This document shows, in pieces, positions 1-10,210 of a DNA stretch of 64,000 bases; within the stretch, counting starts at the first letter, position 1; every line of letters starts with the position of its first letter. The DNA is from Orobanche coerulescens (taxonomy: Eukaryota > Streptophyta > Magnoliopsida > Lamiales > Orobanchaceae). Where the stretch lies: assembly GCA_033398695.1 (NCBI GenBank), contig CM065802.1:169689965-169753964 (forward strand), read 5' to 3'. A program made the position numbers and the translations under genes. The notes under the pieces were generated by a model. The model ran no database searches and was not told the DNA's origin. It saw only the letters and a list, made by a program, of their open reading frames with translations.

Positions 1-450
1 CTAAGGGGTTAAAATCCCGATTAGCCCTAATCTAGGAAATAAATAATATCCAAAAGAGTCAAAATCCGTCCAAAAACGAGAGCCCGCTGGGAAGCCTTTC
101 GGCCTGGCCTATCGGCCGATAGGCTGGCCGATAGGTGGTTCGTCGATTTCTTCACTCGATAGGCAGGAGCTCCTTTCGGACGGCCCTATCGGCCGATAGG
201 CTGGCCGATAGGGTCTTCTGTTTGGCGCAAAAATCCGTTTCTTCGTCCGTTTGACTCGACTCTCGGTCCTTTGTCTCGTTTTGGGTCCTTTTGGCTCTAA
301 AAACCTGCAAACACACTAAAACCAACCCAAACGCGTAATACGGCTCGACTAATCATAAATAAGCCAAATACGAGCACATTAATCACGAAACGAGATAAAA
401 ACCTAGTATAAAATCCTAGAAATAAGTGGTAAAATTACCACTTATCACAC
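1..450 (-). mobile_element. Tat/Ogre-like LTR, 5' part (cut by window edge)
   Basis: Read on the minus strand, this begins near 450 with TGTGTGATAAGTGG and runs through text typical of Tat-group (Ogre/Retand) gypsy LTRs: an early inverted repeat, a 'tttatactagg' stretch, then a purine-rich stretch of the type 'gagccaaaaggacc'. The early inverted repeat is at 422-445, two 11-base arms around AA. The block interrupts the Gypsy-1 protease frame exactly where homologous elements continue into reverse transcriptase, so it looks like an insertion. The far end and any target duplication lie outside the window. The lineage is inferred from sequence style only. Confidence 0.5.
108..212. repeat. Duplicated 28-bp unit with a 16-bp perfect palindrome
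   Basis: Positions 108-123 and 185-200 both read CCTATCGGCCGATAGG, a perfect palindrome, and each is followed by CTGGCCGATAGG (124-135 and 201-212). Between them, 161-166 carries a partial 'gatagg'. The unit lies inside the Tat-like LTR, in the part expected to be U3. It parallels the palindrome arrays of the other LTR families in this window but has its own sequence. Confidence 0.85.
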
Positions 451-1243
451 ACCCCTGAATGAGTAATCTCACTGCTTTCATCAAATTAATGACTCTTCTA
501 GAATAGTTGGGATTACCTCCCTGAAATACACATTCGACCCCATCGTCTGAAATGATAGTGACCATACGCTTACAGACACTAATGACGGCATCGTGACGAT
601 CCATCCAATCAATACCCAGAATGACGTTGTCTCTCGGTAAATCTACCACGATTAGGTCTGCTAACCAATCACGGCCATGAAGTTGAATCGAACAATTCTT
701 AATCTCACGATTCTCGATAATTCTTCTACCATCAGGTAGACCGATGACATAAGGCTCACAACTAGTAGCACTACCCAGACATAGTCTACTCAAACATGAT
801 TCGGAAATGAAAGAACGCGATGCACCAGTATCAAAAAGGGTACACACAGGTTGAGATAGAATATCAAGAGTACCTGAGATCATCCGGGCCTCAGGATCGT
901 CGGTCTTCTTCCTTTCGTAAATTCGGGGCTTGCCGGCCCCCGAACCGGACGCTCCCGTCTGATAACTCTTGGCTCCGCCTTTGTTAGCTCCTGTCGTCTT
1001 AAATGACGCGGACTGAGTGGCCTGATTCGGAACTGCTGACTTGTTTGGGGCCTGAGATGTCGCCGGAGTGGGTTTGGAGTCCCTTCGGCAAAAATGGGCC
1101 CTATGCCCCGCAATTCCACAGTTATGGCATGAGACAGTCTGCCTCGGACACTTAGTACTGAAATGACCCTGTTCTTCACAGTTGAAATAGGTGATGGCCG
1201 AACTGGCCGTTCTGGACTGAGATTCCGTGAGTTTCGGCGTCAT
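446..1243 (-). pseudogene. Gypsy-1 nucleocapsid zinc knuckles and aspartic protease
   Basis: The protein reads two CCHC-type knuckles near residues 20-52 (FNCEEQGHFSTKCP, then CHNCGIAGHRAHFC), a low-complexity linker, and a retropepsin domain with the active-site motif LFDTGASRSF and the later VILGIDWM. The catalytic DTG is intact. The first knuckle has Phe before Asn where aromatic or Tyr is common. The frame is open from 1243, but in homologues it should run on into reverse transcriptase; here it ends in unrelated sequence (about 30 bases) contributed by the Tat-like LTR. It is out of frame with upstream gag. Confidence 0.8.
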
Positions 1244-1294
1244 AGGAGTTCGCTCGGAAAAAGTAGAGCCCGCACGTGGTTTCTTGAAAGTGGC

Positions 1295-2215
1295 CTAGCT
1301 GCCGTCAGACAGATTACGATTTTTAGACTTCTTGCCAGTAGATGAAGTTTGATTCTTAGCAATTTCCTTAGCGGTAAGCTCATACGTAAGAGCTTTCTCG
1401 TTGAATTCGGACAGAGTGGTGCAATGATGATTAAGCAACTGTAGTCGCATACAAGGTTTCAACCTCTTGCTGAAATACTTGATTTTCTCCGCCTCTGAAT
1501 GAATGATAGACGAGGCAAAAGGAAGAAGTTCCTCAAATTTCTCGGCGATGGTGAGAACATCGTCATCCGCTGATGAGTCGGGAGTGAGTAATTCTAATAA
1601 CTTGGCCTCTCTGAGTGGGGCCGGATAATACCTCTCCATCATGAGAGTCTTGAACTGTTCCCAAGTACAAAATCCGTCGGTGGGCTTCAACGATAACCAC
1701 CATGAATGAGCGCTCTTACCCAGATAGTAAGCCGCGACTGAAACTTTGTGTCCCTCAGGATAGTCCACCATAGCAAACAGTTTCTCGAAATGCTCGAGCC
1801 AGTGAATGATATCCGTCGGTTCAGATGAACCCTAAAAAGTAGGTGGTCTTTGGCGACAGATGTCGCCAATAATACTGCTCACACCCCTCTCTTGCCTCTG
1901 AGGTGGCGGAGGAGGAGCCTGTTGATTCTGGGTAGCTGAGTTATGCATCGTTTCCATTAGTTGTGCCATCTGAGTCATTTGCGCCATCATGCCCTACATA
2001 AATGTGAGTGGATCAACCCGAAAACCTTCTGACTAAGATGTGTCCCGGGTACGACTCCCTGATAGTGAATGATTACGTCCAGGTGAATGAGTAGCAGCAT
2101 CACTACTCGATGAATTAGCATTATTCCTAGCATTCGCACGTGTATTCACATGAGCTCTCGGGTTTCGGCCCGCACCGCGACCTCTTCCCCCACCTCCTCT
2201 GCCAGCTCTTTCCAT
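1295..2215 (-). pseudogene. gag: Gypsy-1 gag (capsid part), broken
   Basis: This is the retrotransposon capsid gene. The start codon at 2213-2215 opens a Gly/Arg-rich N-terminus (MERAGRGGGGRGRGAG), the usual start of this gypsy group. The same frame continues to 1295 but is broken by stops near 2030, 1993 and 1832. The segment 1295-1771 encodes a recognisable Retrotrans_gag domain with the typical YLGKSAHSWW, WEQFKTLMMERYYP and TYELTAKEI motifs. A frame change separates it from the zinc-knuckle/protease part. Gag would package element RNA in cytoplasmic particles; this copy cannot be translated in full. Confidence 0.8.
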
Positions 2216-2636
2216 ACTGAAGTGGGAGAGTCACGAAATGATTATATATCTCGCATGAATATCACATTATGATTACGTTATGAAATGATGGAACTGAGCA
2301 TACGCTCTCAAACATAATGATTAGATGAATGATCAACTGAAGGGACGTGATTATCCGATGAAATTCTTGAAATGATTATCTTGAACAAGTTAACAAGATC
2401 AATGATATGATCCCTAAGATCAACAACTGAACAATGAAATGAATTGAGTGATTAATGAATTAACATGATCGACTTGATTACAAATGAAAATGATAATTGA
2501 GGAAATCTTACCGTTCTTTGGTCTGAAGGGCTCGGCTCTTGCACGGGTCACACGTGACGCGAATGTCCAATGATACTAGTCTGATGAATGATGATTTCAA
2601 ATGAGACATGACTCGGAAGGTAGTATTCAAAACCAC

Positions 2637-2648
2637 GCTCCGATACCA
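2637..2648 (-). promoter_or_regulatory. Gypsy-1 primer-binding site (Met-tRNA type)
   Basis: In sense this reads TGGTATCGGAGC, one base off the TGGTATCAGAGC of LARD-A and Gypsy-C. It begins four bases after the LTR end at 2653. It primes minus-strand DNA synthesis. Confidence 0.85.
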
Positions 2649-4383
2649 ACTCTGTAACACCCCAAACTAGGCGGATATTATAGTGCCGTGGACCCCCGAC
2701 TGGGACCCACCAGGCGAGTGAAAATGAATGAAATACACAGGGTAAATGTAGTACCGAACCACATTACATCATTAATTACTCCGATGAGGAGTTTCATACA
2801 ACACACCCAAGAAAATGACCGAATACAAGTATATTTTATATGGAGATAAAATATACAACACTGAATGAACTTAAAATCCAAACGGAAATCTGCAGCGGAA
2901 ATAAAATAAGGAAACACGGTGAATGAAAGGACTGGGGCCCCCTACTAGTATCACTGGGACTCCTCATCGTCAATGTTCTCTTCCCGTGCCTTAGCCTTGC
3001 CATGACCTGAAAAACAAAATCCCCCAACGGGGTCAGTTACACAGAACAACGATCCTCAAGAGTTGAATAAACACAATCATATATGCTGTATAAACCACAA
3101 GTTCGATCAAAAATCTCAAACCGTCGAACACATGCGATCAAAAGTGAATCGGTCAGATTATAACCCAAATCCTGTTGAAAACATATGCAATCAAACATGT
3201 TGTATGAATCAACTAATGGTACGGCTCAAAGGGTGGCGCCACACTACGCCCGGGATGGAAATGTGTCCGTGCACAAGCCACCATCGAGTATCGGTCGAAC
3301 ACACGTGTGGTCTTGTACCTAATCAGTCTCACGAAGTGATCTTCTCGTGTGCACAGTCCAATGTGAGGCCAACAACCAACACACGACTTAATATGTACCC
3401 GACATGAAAATCCTACACATACCAACCGGCACGCCAGTATGACCCGGAATGTCACGAGATAACAAAAGTGACATCAAAATCAATAATGACTCACCGAGAT
3501 GAAATGATAGTGAAATGAATGATAGCTAAATGAAATGATTGGAACTGTCGTTCCTCGTGACTGACGTGATTAATTGACAATTACAAGTCTCAACACGGTT
3601 AATACATTATGAATGAACTATAATTATGAATGAACAACAACGAAAGGAATGAATATCCTTTTAACCGAGTAAGAATTAACTTACACAATACCGATGAAGA
3701 ATGTTCGTCCACGAACAACGTCCTAAATGAGATGTCGGTCGCTCGAACAACCTTGAATAACACAATTACCAACAATTCGGTTCAACACACAAATCAAACA
3801 CGAGTATAACTAACTCAAAACGTCGATACGAGTAATCCAAGTTCATTGGGGCATTATATCGAACACGTTGAGGCCAAACTTCGATTGTTTACAACCAAAC
3901 CTCAATAATACCAATATCAAATCCTCAATAAGTGTTTCAAACCAACAAAACATCTTCAATACGATTAATAATCCAATATGAATATCCAAATTCGTGATTT
4001 CAACAACAATTAATTGAAAACCCCCAAATCCAACTCAATATTCAAAGTGTTCTTGAATAACCTTTCAATAATCCGATGAATATTCATACATACTCATAAT
4101 CATATGTATATGTCTTCGTACAACATGATTATAACGTCCAAAACATCATATCTCAACACAAAATTGAAATCCAAGAGGTTTGATGAATATTACCTTTGAA
4201 GATCCAAGTACTTTGATCCGATGAAATCGCGTTGGATCGACGATCCAAGCTTCACAACCGAATGAAGATGATGAAAAATCGAGTATTTGAGTGATGGATT
4301 ATGAAAATCTCTCTCACAAACCCTCTCTCTCGGAAGTTGGATGAAGAAAAGGTGGAAATGAAGAAAAATCCCATCGGTCCACC

Positions 4384-4390
4384 TTATATA
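4384..4390 (-). promoter_or_regulatory. Gypsy-1 LTR TATA box
   Basis: In sense this is CTATATAAGG, directly after the GC-rich repeat array and about 190 bases before the donor-like site at 4193. Transcription of the element is expected to start about 30 bases downstream. Confidence 0.65.
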
Positions 4391-4439
4391 GTCTCAAGGA
4401 CGCACGACCAATCCGCACGACCAAGTGTCCATGCGTCCG

Positions 4440-4870
4440 GTCGTGCGTGAGTCCACTGTCGGCTGTTATTCATAGCGCACGAGCACCGCGCCTGGCGGCG
4501 GCTTCGTGTGGCACGCTCGTGCGGCCGACTCGAGCGTTGGGCCTCTGCCAAGTCGGCCCGCACACGGCGCGCCGCGCGACTGATTCTCGTGCGGCAATGA
4601 CTCGACCACTGGACCTCCTGCCCAATACAGCCGCACACACGAGCGCCGCGCATGACCAGATGCTCGTGCGGCTTGCTCGTGCGGCAATGACTCGACCACT
4701 GGGCCTCCTGCCCAGTACAGCCGCAACGCACGAGCGCCGCGCACGACCCGATGCTCGTGCGGCCCTGACTCGGCTGCTAGGTCTCCTGCCCAGTCCAGCC
4801 GTAATGCACGAGCGCCGCGCATGACCCGATGCTCGTGCGGCCAGCTCGTGCGGTCCTTCTCGACAAGCAG
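4440..4870. repeat. Tandem array with GCTCGTGCGG / GCACGAGCGC motifs
   Basis: About four to five imperfect copies of a 78-90 bp unit. Each holds 'gactcgaccactgg', 'cctcctgcccagta', a GCACGAGCGCCGCGC motif and GATGCTCGTGCGGC. The paired GCACGAGC and GCTCGTGC are reverse complements, so each unit can fold. The array occupies the U3 of Gypsy-1 directly upstream of its TATA box. GC content is far above the surrounding sequence. Confidence 0.85.
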
Positions 4871-5032
4871 TTCTGCCCAAAATGATGCACCGAGTACAAA
4901 AATCACAAAATTCGAGAAGTACGGGGACAAAAGTACGAGTATGACAAATATTACGCCGAACGGTGAGTATGAATGACAATTACTGATTGATAATTACTGA
5001 ATAAAATGACTGAATTACAATCGGGTATTACA

Positions 5033-5915
5033 GATAGAGAGAGCTTTGGGAGGTTCTTGAGGTTCCCAAACACGGTGAGGTGGTGATTTTTAACAAGATT
5101 AAGATAGAGAGCATGGATTCAAGCCTTGTTCTTCAAGTTACTCATGATTCTTGGAATGGAGTTCAAGTATTCTTCTTCTTGGTTCATCTAATCCAGGTAA
5201 TATTCGTATCCCTTGTTAGTTGTTCATTTTTAAGGATGATTATATTTGAGGAACATGTTGGATAATCATGTGACGATATTATATGAAATTTTATGGGATT
5301 ATGATAAGAGTTTTTGGATGTTATTTAAGATTCTTCATGTTAATGGGGATTCGTTTAACTTGATGAGGTTGAATCATGGATTTCTGAATCATGATAATTT
5401 CAGTGGTCGATTTAGATGAGTTAAATCATGATATGAGGTTGTATTCCACATCATGTATGAAATGATCCTTGTTATCGGGTTGGTTTGATTATGTGATTTG
5501 CATGATGAATAAAATGATAAACATTATGATATATACCTCGGATTATGTTGTTTTGAACATGATGTCGGATATTTCATGTTCTTGAAGAACTCTTAAATTA
5601 TAGGATATGATGATTATGTATAGAAGGTGTTGGTGTTTTGGATATGAATATGGGATATTCGTATCTAGAGCCAAGTTATTTTTTTTGATATAATATTCGT
5701 ATAAGAATACGAATATGATTTTGAGTAATGATGAGTTTGGATCTGGAAATTTATTGTTAATCTTGGAGTATGATTTCCTTTTCATTCGGATTCGTAGTCG
5801 CAAGGTGTTAGTCGATGCTTGGAGTGCATGCCATTGTACAGCATTAGCACACGCTAAGCTTACTGGCTAGCGCACGCTAACGGGAGCAACTTAGCGCACG
5901 CTATGTTATGCATTT
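5033..5915 (+). repeat. LTR-B, left part (interrupted LTR)
   Basis: Non-coding LTR sequence closely related to 9600-9867 and 10208-10570 inside LARD-A. It contains a leader with a donor-like CCAG|GTAATATTC at 5197 and, at 5846-5903, three TAGCGCACGCTA-type motifs. It is cut on the left by Gypsy-1 and on the right by LARD-A, after which it resumes at 14772. It has no PBS after its far end (17333), so it is a solo or 3' LTR. Confidence 0.7.
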
Positions 5916-6639
5916 TGTAATACCCGTACTTTTGATTCCCGGTAATTTTCTATTTTTGGCGTAAGTCCGTTTTGACAACTCGCTTGGGACCGTTTCGTCA
6001 CCCTGAGAATGATTAATTCTACACTTTTTGACATCCGAGTTCGTTTTGGTATCGTTTTGTTGAGTTCCGTGCTTTTCAGCGACTTTCCCGCGCTTGAGTT
6101 CGATTCTTGCGAATCTCGTTCTAAACTGCTGTTTCGAGTTTCCCGTAAGTCCGTTTAACTTTGTTAGAAGAGTTGTGAACTTCGGTTTGGTTATTCGATC
6201 GCGTATCGTGATTTTCGGGCGTTATGGGCTGTTTTATAATTTACCCAAAGTTATGGGTATTCTATCTGTATTCGTTGTCTCGACTCTTTTCTCAGTCGCG
6301 TATGAGTAATTATTACATTACGCTTTCATTTCGGGTCGTTGATGTTGTCCGCGAACTTTTCGTCGTGTTCGTTCCGTACGTTTTCGGAAATCGAGTCGTC
6401 GAGCCACAGTGGTCGGGATCGGCCGGACGATTGGGGCCGAGCCGGACGGCCGCAGTTACAGCCGGACGATGGCGCATCGACCGGCCGGCGAGCACAGCGA
6501 GAACCGCGTAGCACACGCTTCTGGCCGGGAGCGCTGCGCTAGCTTCAGCGATGTAAGCGCCTGTCGAGCCACCGGCCAATGTCTGTGCTCGGGCACAGGC
6601 GAGAGGATTACGAGGTTACGGACTCGGGTAGGATCGGCA

Positions 6640-6964
6640 GGTAGCGCACGCAACTACGGTCGTTGCGCACGCCGGCCGTGAGGTAGCGCACGCCGGCGGC
6701 AGGGTAGCGTCTGTCGGCCGACTAGCGTACGTTCGGGATGAGCTTGCTAGTCCGGAGGCTCTTTGGGCCAAGTCGGCTAGCGCGCGCAGGCTTCCGGCCG
6801 TAGCGCACGCTAGCGGGAGTCGGGCGGACAAGTCATGGTCGGTAGAATTGGTCGGTGGTGCCGGGTCATGCGGGCCATGCCCGAGAGTGCTCGGCCGATA
6901 CTGGCCGATAGCGCACGTTAGTCCGGAAGGCTAGCGCATGCTAGTTCCGACCCAGTATATATAT
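6640..6964 (+). promoter_or_regulatory. Palindrome cluster and TATA box of LARD-A 5' LTR
   Basis: At least seven copies or variants of TAGCGCACGC(TA) lie between 6643 and 6944, in a GC-rich stretch with many CGGCCG runs. They end 12 bases before the TATA box (TATATATAT at 6956-6964). The right LTR has the same layout (about 13140-13446) but with many substitutions and indels. Confidence 0.7.
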
Positions 6965-7545
6965 GACAGACCAGCGACTTTTTCAGTCATTTTTCATTTC
7001 ATTTCTCTTCGGTCCGCGGCTGGGGTTTTGGAGGAGACGAAACCATGTTGTTGAACAACAAATCCATGAAGCTTCTGAGTTCATATCATGGATCGATCAT
7101 CGTATAACATCCTTCGATCCAGCGAATCAAGGTTAGATCTCTAGAACCCTACTTTTAGGGAGATTTGGGGATTTTCGCGGTTTTGTCAGATTCATTCGGT
7201 TTTGCTGAGTAATTCATGATGAATATGATTAATCTTGTTAGTACTCTTAGTTTCCCTACGGATTCATGGTATATCTCGTGATTTTTACGAAATCGAGAGG
7301 GTTTGGTTGTGGTCCGCCCTCGTTGTCGTTTTTATACGAATATACATGAATCGTAGGCGGGTTTCCGGGCGTATTCCAATTCCGTATTCGTTTAGAATCT
7401 GTTGTGATGGTATTCTTCGAATCGTTAGGTTCGGTTTCGATGGTTCCTAGCATTCGGTGACTTTCCATTCCATTCGTTGCGTCGTCGATTATTCAAGGCA
7501 AGTATATAATTACGATTATGCGTTCGACTATGAAAGTAAGAAATA

Positions 7546-7733
7546 TTGATGGTATGATATGAGCGAACCGTTTATACGGCATTCATAGATATATTGTTGG
7601 CATGATATGAGCGAGGCCGTTTCTCGGCATTCATATATGAATTGATGGCATGATATGAGCGAACCGTTTCTACGGCATTCATACATGTATTGATGATGAT
7701 ATGAACGAACCGTTTCTACGGCATTCATATACG
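7546..7733 (+). repeat. 47-bp tandem repeat, four copies (5' LTR)
   Basis: The unit contains GGCATGATATGAGCGAACCG, TTTCTACGGCATTCATA and a short variable AT spacer. Each unit holds short complementary stretches (ATGAnCG and CG-GCATTCAT). It lies downstream of the TATA box in the putative intron. The right LTR copy is at 14029-14217. Confidence 0.85.
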
Positions 7734-8282
7734 TCTTAATGTGGTACTATGAGATTTTAGTTATTAGGAATACTAGTCTTGAATTGATGAATTGTGGATT
7801 GCATTTACTTTATTATCGAGGAGTATTGTGTTTCATCTTGTTATACTTGCACTAGCTATTCGACGGCTAACCCCTTTATGGGGAAATACGTTTATGTATT
7901 TCGGTTACGGGAGAGAGCGGACAGTAGTATCGGGTCGGCATGAAGATGATGGGCAAGTGTGATACTGTGTCTTGTCTCCGGTTATCGTTTTGGATTCCTC
8001 CATTCGGTGTTGTTGTACTGGAATGGATTTTAAATACTCGAACATTGTATTTCAGTTTCCTTGATGTTCCGGCCTGTGTTGCCGAGGTTTTGATTTGTAC
8101 AGTGATGTATATGGTTTCATTGATTATGGTTTTGAATACCATTTGTATCGTCTTTCTTTCCATTGTATGTAGACCTTCTCGGTCAAGTTTTATAGTTCCG
8201 CGTATGTTTAGCCTTGTCTGTCCCACGGCGGGGCTCACGGCGCTGTAATATACCCTGAATAACTTGGGGGTGTTACAGAATA

Positions 8283-8294
8283 TGGTATCAGAGC
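8283..8294 (+). promoter_or_regulatory. LARD-A primer-binding site
   Basis: TGGTATCAGAGC, complementary to the 3' end of initiator Met-tRNA, five bases after the LTR end. A perfect match for this plant gypsy group. Confidence 0.9.
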
Positions 8295-8890
8295 TTAGGT
8301 TTATGGATACCTAGGTTGTCGGTCTTTTGGGTCGATTGAGTCGTCATTTGCCCACAGTATCACTACTCTGCCATCATCACAGTGCGACTGGTACTTGTAA
8401 GTCCTCTCACTCTTCTTGTATTTTCTTGACCGTTTCATTTTTAGCTTGGTATTCTTTGGAATTGGTCACTTTGAGAAGGTGTGATTTGGATTATACTTCC
8501 GCACGTGTGTGCCCTTTAGAATGTTGGATGTAAGGAGAAGAAGTCGTGACTGTGGTTACGGACTTGAACCCTTCCTTGAGATCTTGTCAAATTGCTAACT
8601 TCGATATTAGCGTGTATCGGTTTTGTGTTGAGACTTTGTTTGGGAGTCGCATGCTAGTACCACGGGAGATCATCGACTTCACAGACCTGTAAGTATGTTG
8701 TTTGGATTATTCGATAATTCTTGGTTATCTTGGTGATTTTGGATTTATATGTTGGGTAATTGTGCTTGAGGATGATGTGAACGTATGACAATGTTGCTGA
8801 ATGCGTATATGTATTCATTGTGCCGTATGATCGTTTGGTATGTCGAGATGTTGGTAGGGAATAGCGGAAAATGGCTAAGTACAGCTACGT
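8295..8890 (+). other. LARD-A leader, no gene seen
   Basis: Non-coding sequence after the primer site. Short open frames show no gag-like motif. Nothing else recognised. Confidence 0.6.
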
Positions 8891-9557
8891 TAGCGCACGC
8901 TACAAGGTTTGCCTAGCGCGCGCTAAGATATATACTTAGCGTACGCTACGGTGCATACTTAGCGCACGCTAACAGATTCGATTACGTACGCTAAGGAGGA
9001 CCCCTAACGTACGTAACGACTTGCTGGGTTAGTTTCGGAAGGTGGCCGACAGGGAGGCCCAGGTTGATTTTTATATTCAGTTAGCGCACGCTAACGCATG
9101 TTGGTTAGTGCACGCTAACACCAGATCGCCAATAATGGAATCTTAGCTTTCTGCGGGTGGACCGGCCATGTTCGACGCGTGTCCAGATAAGGTCAACGAG
9201 TGTTTGTCGTGTAGAGCTAGCGCACGCTAAAACCGTATGATTAGCGCACGCTAATTCCATATCGGTCAAAGGAATCCCGGTAATCGCGGATGCTTTCGGC
9301 ATGTGGGGGCACGATACTGTAGCAAGTCAACGGCGATTAGCGCGCGTTAAGGTCGAAGAACAGCGCACGCTACTGAGCATTTCACTGTATCAAGTCAACG
9401 CCTTTTTGCGTACGCTAATGCATGGGTATTACGTACGTTAGATGAATTTCGAAGCAAGGTAGTAGCTTCTGGACTGCCCGATAGCGCACGCTACCGAGGA
9501 GGGATAGCGCACGCTAGTCCTGTAGCGCACGCTAAATATAAGGTCTAGCGCGCGCTA
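8891..9557 (+). repeat. Array of TAGCGCACGCTA-type motifs inside LARD-A
   Basis: About 18 near-palindromic 12-mers, mostly TAGCGCACGCTA with variants TAGCGCGCGCTA, TAGCGTACGCTA and decayed forms, spaced irregularly from 8891 to 9557. A leader like that of LTR-B follows (agagagaacctt..., 9632 on). The array is therefore the U3 of an LTR-B-type LTR lying within the LARD internal region. Confidence 0.85.
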
Positions 9558-10210
9558 CTGATGTGTTTTAAAGAGAGGATAGATGAGTGTTGAGAGGCAT
9601 TTTGTCCATTCTCCTTCCGTCAATCACTAGAGAGAACCTTGGGTAGTACTTGAAGCTCCTAAACATTGAGAGATGATTCTCTCAAACAAGATTAAGGTGG
9701 AGAGCTCGGATTTAAGTATTGTTCTTGAAGTTTTTGATGATTCTTGGAATGGAGTTCAAATTATTCTTCTTCGTGGTTAGTCCATACAAGGTAATCCTCG
9801 TATCCTTTTGATAGTGGTTCATTTTTTTAAGGATTACTATTTGGGAGGGAGTATGTTGGGAATCGTGTATTTTGAAGTTCGTCTTATTTCAAATGAAAGT
9901 GCATAAATTGGACTGTACTTTTATGCACTGCGTGAGTATTTTAAAATGACTTCTGGTATTTTGCCAACTAAATTTTATTTTGTAAAACCGATTCCCTAAA
10001 CTGAGTTTTTGGCATTTTGGCCTTGATCGTTTTGACGGTATTTGGAAAATGATTTTTTTCAGTATTTGGAAAACATTACCGTCATCGGTCTTTTTGGCAT
10101 TTTTGAAATGACGTGGAAAATTGTGCTTAGCCTGGTAAATCCTTGTGACAAGGGTTTACAGCGTCTAATGTTCCCAGGAGGGTCTGGAGGTGTTACAATT
10201 ATGGTATCAT
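9558..10210 (+). repeat. LTR-B-type R/U5 end with a PBS-like junction
   Basis: 9600-9867 matches LTR-B at 5033-5265, including the donor-like CAAG|GTAATCC at 9791. Then 9868-10198 matches the LTR 3' end of LTR-B and Gypsy-C (accgtcatcggtctttttggc..., ggaggtgttaca). It is followed at 10203-10210 by TGGTATCA, a partial primer site. This is an LTR/PBS junction buried in LARD-A. Confidence 0.7.

Larger units (their letters stand above)
451..5032 (-). mobile_element. Gypsy-1: Ty3/gypsy element, 5' LTR plus gag-protease
   Basis: The element is on the minus strand. From right to left it has a 2.38 kb LTR (2653-5032), a Met-tRNA-type primer site (2637-2648), gag (from 2215), zinc knuckles and protease. 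Reverse transcriptase, integrase and the second LTR are not in the window, because the Tat-like LTR at 1-450 cuts in after protease. The LTR ends (TGTAATACCCG and GGGGTGTTACA in sense) match the chromovirus-type elements C and D. The right end at 5032 abuts LTR-B sequence, so Gypsy-1 probably inserted into that older LTR; the target duplication cannot be tested. Confidence 0.8.
2653..5032 (-). repeat. Gypsy-1 5' LTR
   Basis: The LTR runs in sense from 5032 to 2653. Parts seen in order: the TGTAATACCC start; a U3 array of GCACGAGC-type repeats (4440-4870); a TATA box (4384-4390); a CT-rich leader; a donor-like CAAAG|GTAATA at 4193; about 1.2 kb of AT-rich sequence; a 300-bp block shared with LTR-B (about 3200-3460); a hairpin ACCCCgttGGGG; an acceptor-like GTTTTTCAG|G at 3007; and the conserved end with CACGGCACTATAAT and GGGGTGTTACA. 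It is unusually long but in line with the other LTRs here. Confidence 0.85.
5916..8277 (+). repeat. LARD-A 5' LTR
   Basis: 2362 bp. In order: U3 start; a GC-rich block with TAGCGCACGC-type motifs (about 6400-6950); a TATA box at 6956-6964; a leader; donor-like TCAAG|GTTAG at 7132; the 47-bp tandem repeat (7546-7733); a hairpin ACCCCtttatGGGG near 7870; a degenerate acceptor (TTTCGG at 7899-7904, where the right LTR has TTTCAG); and the conserved 3' end with CACGGCGCTGTAAT. Small open frames here are chance. Confidence 0.9.

Noticed and set aside
4384..4979. Several overlapping long open frames on both strands (Arg/Ala/His-rich proteins)
   Set aside because: They arise from the GC-rich tandem array of the Gypsy-1 LTR, which lacks stop codons; no protein domain or codon signal.
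6094..6831. Open frames in the LARD-A LTR (repeated at 12597-13099)
   Set aside because: They are shared because the LTRs are duplicated, are not conserved in frame across the variable block, and have no domain.
7876..8248. Frames of 100-120 codons at the LTR 3' end (also 14389-14769)
   Set aside because: They overlap the conserved non-coding LTR end; identical in both LTRs for that reason only.
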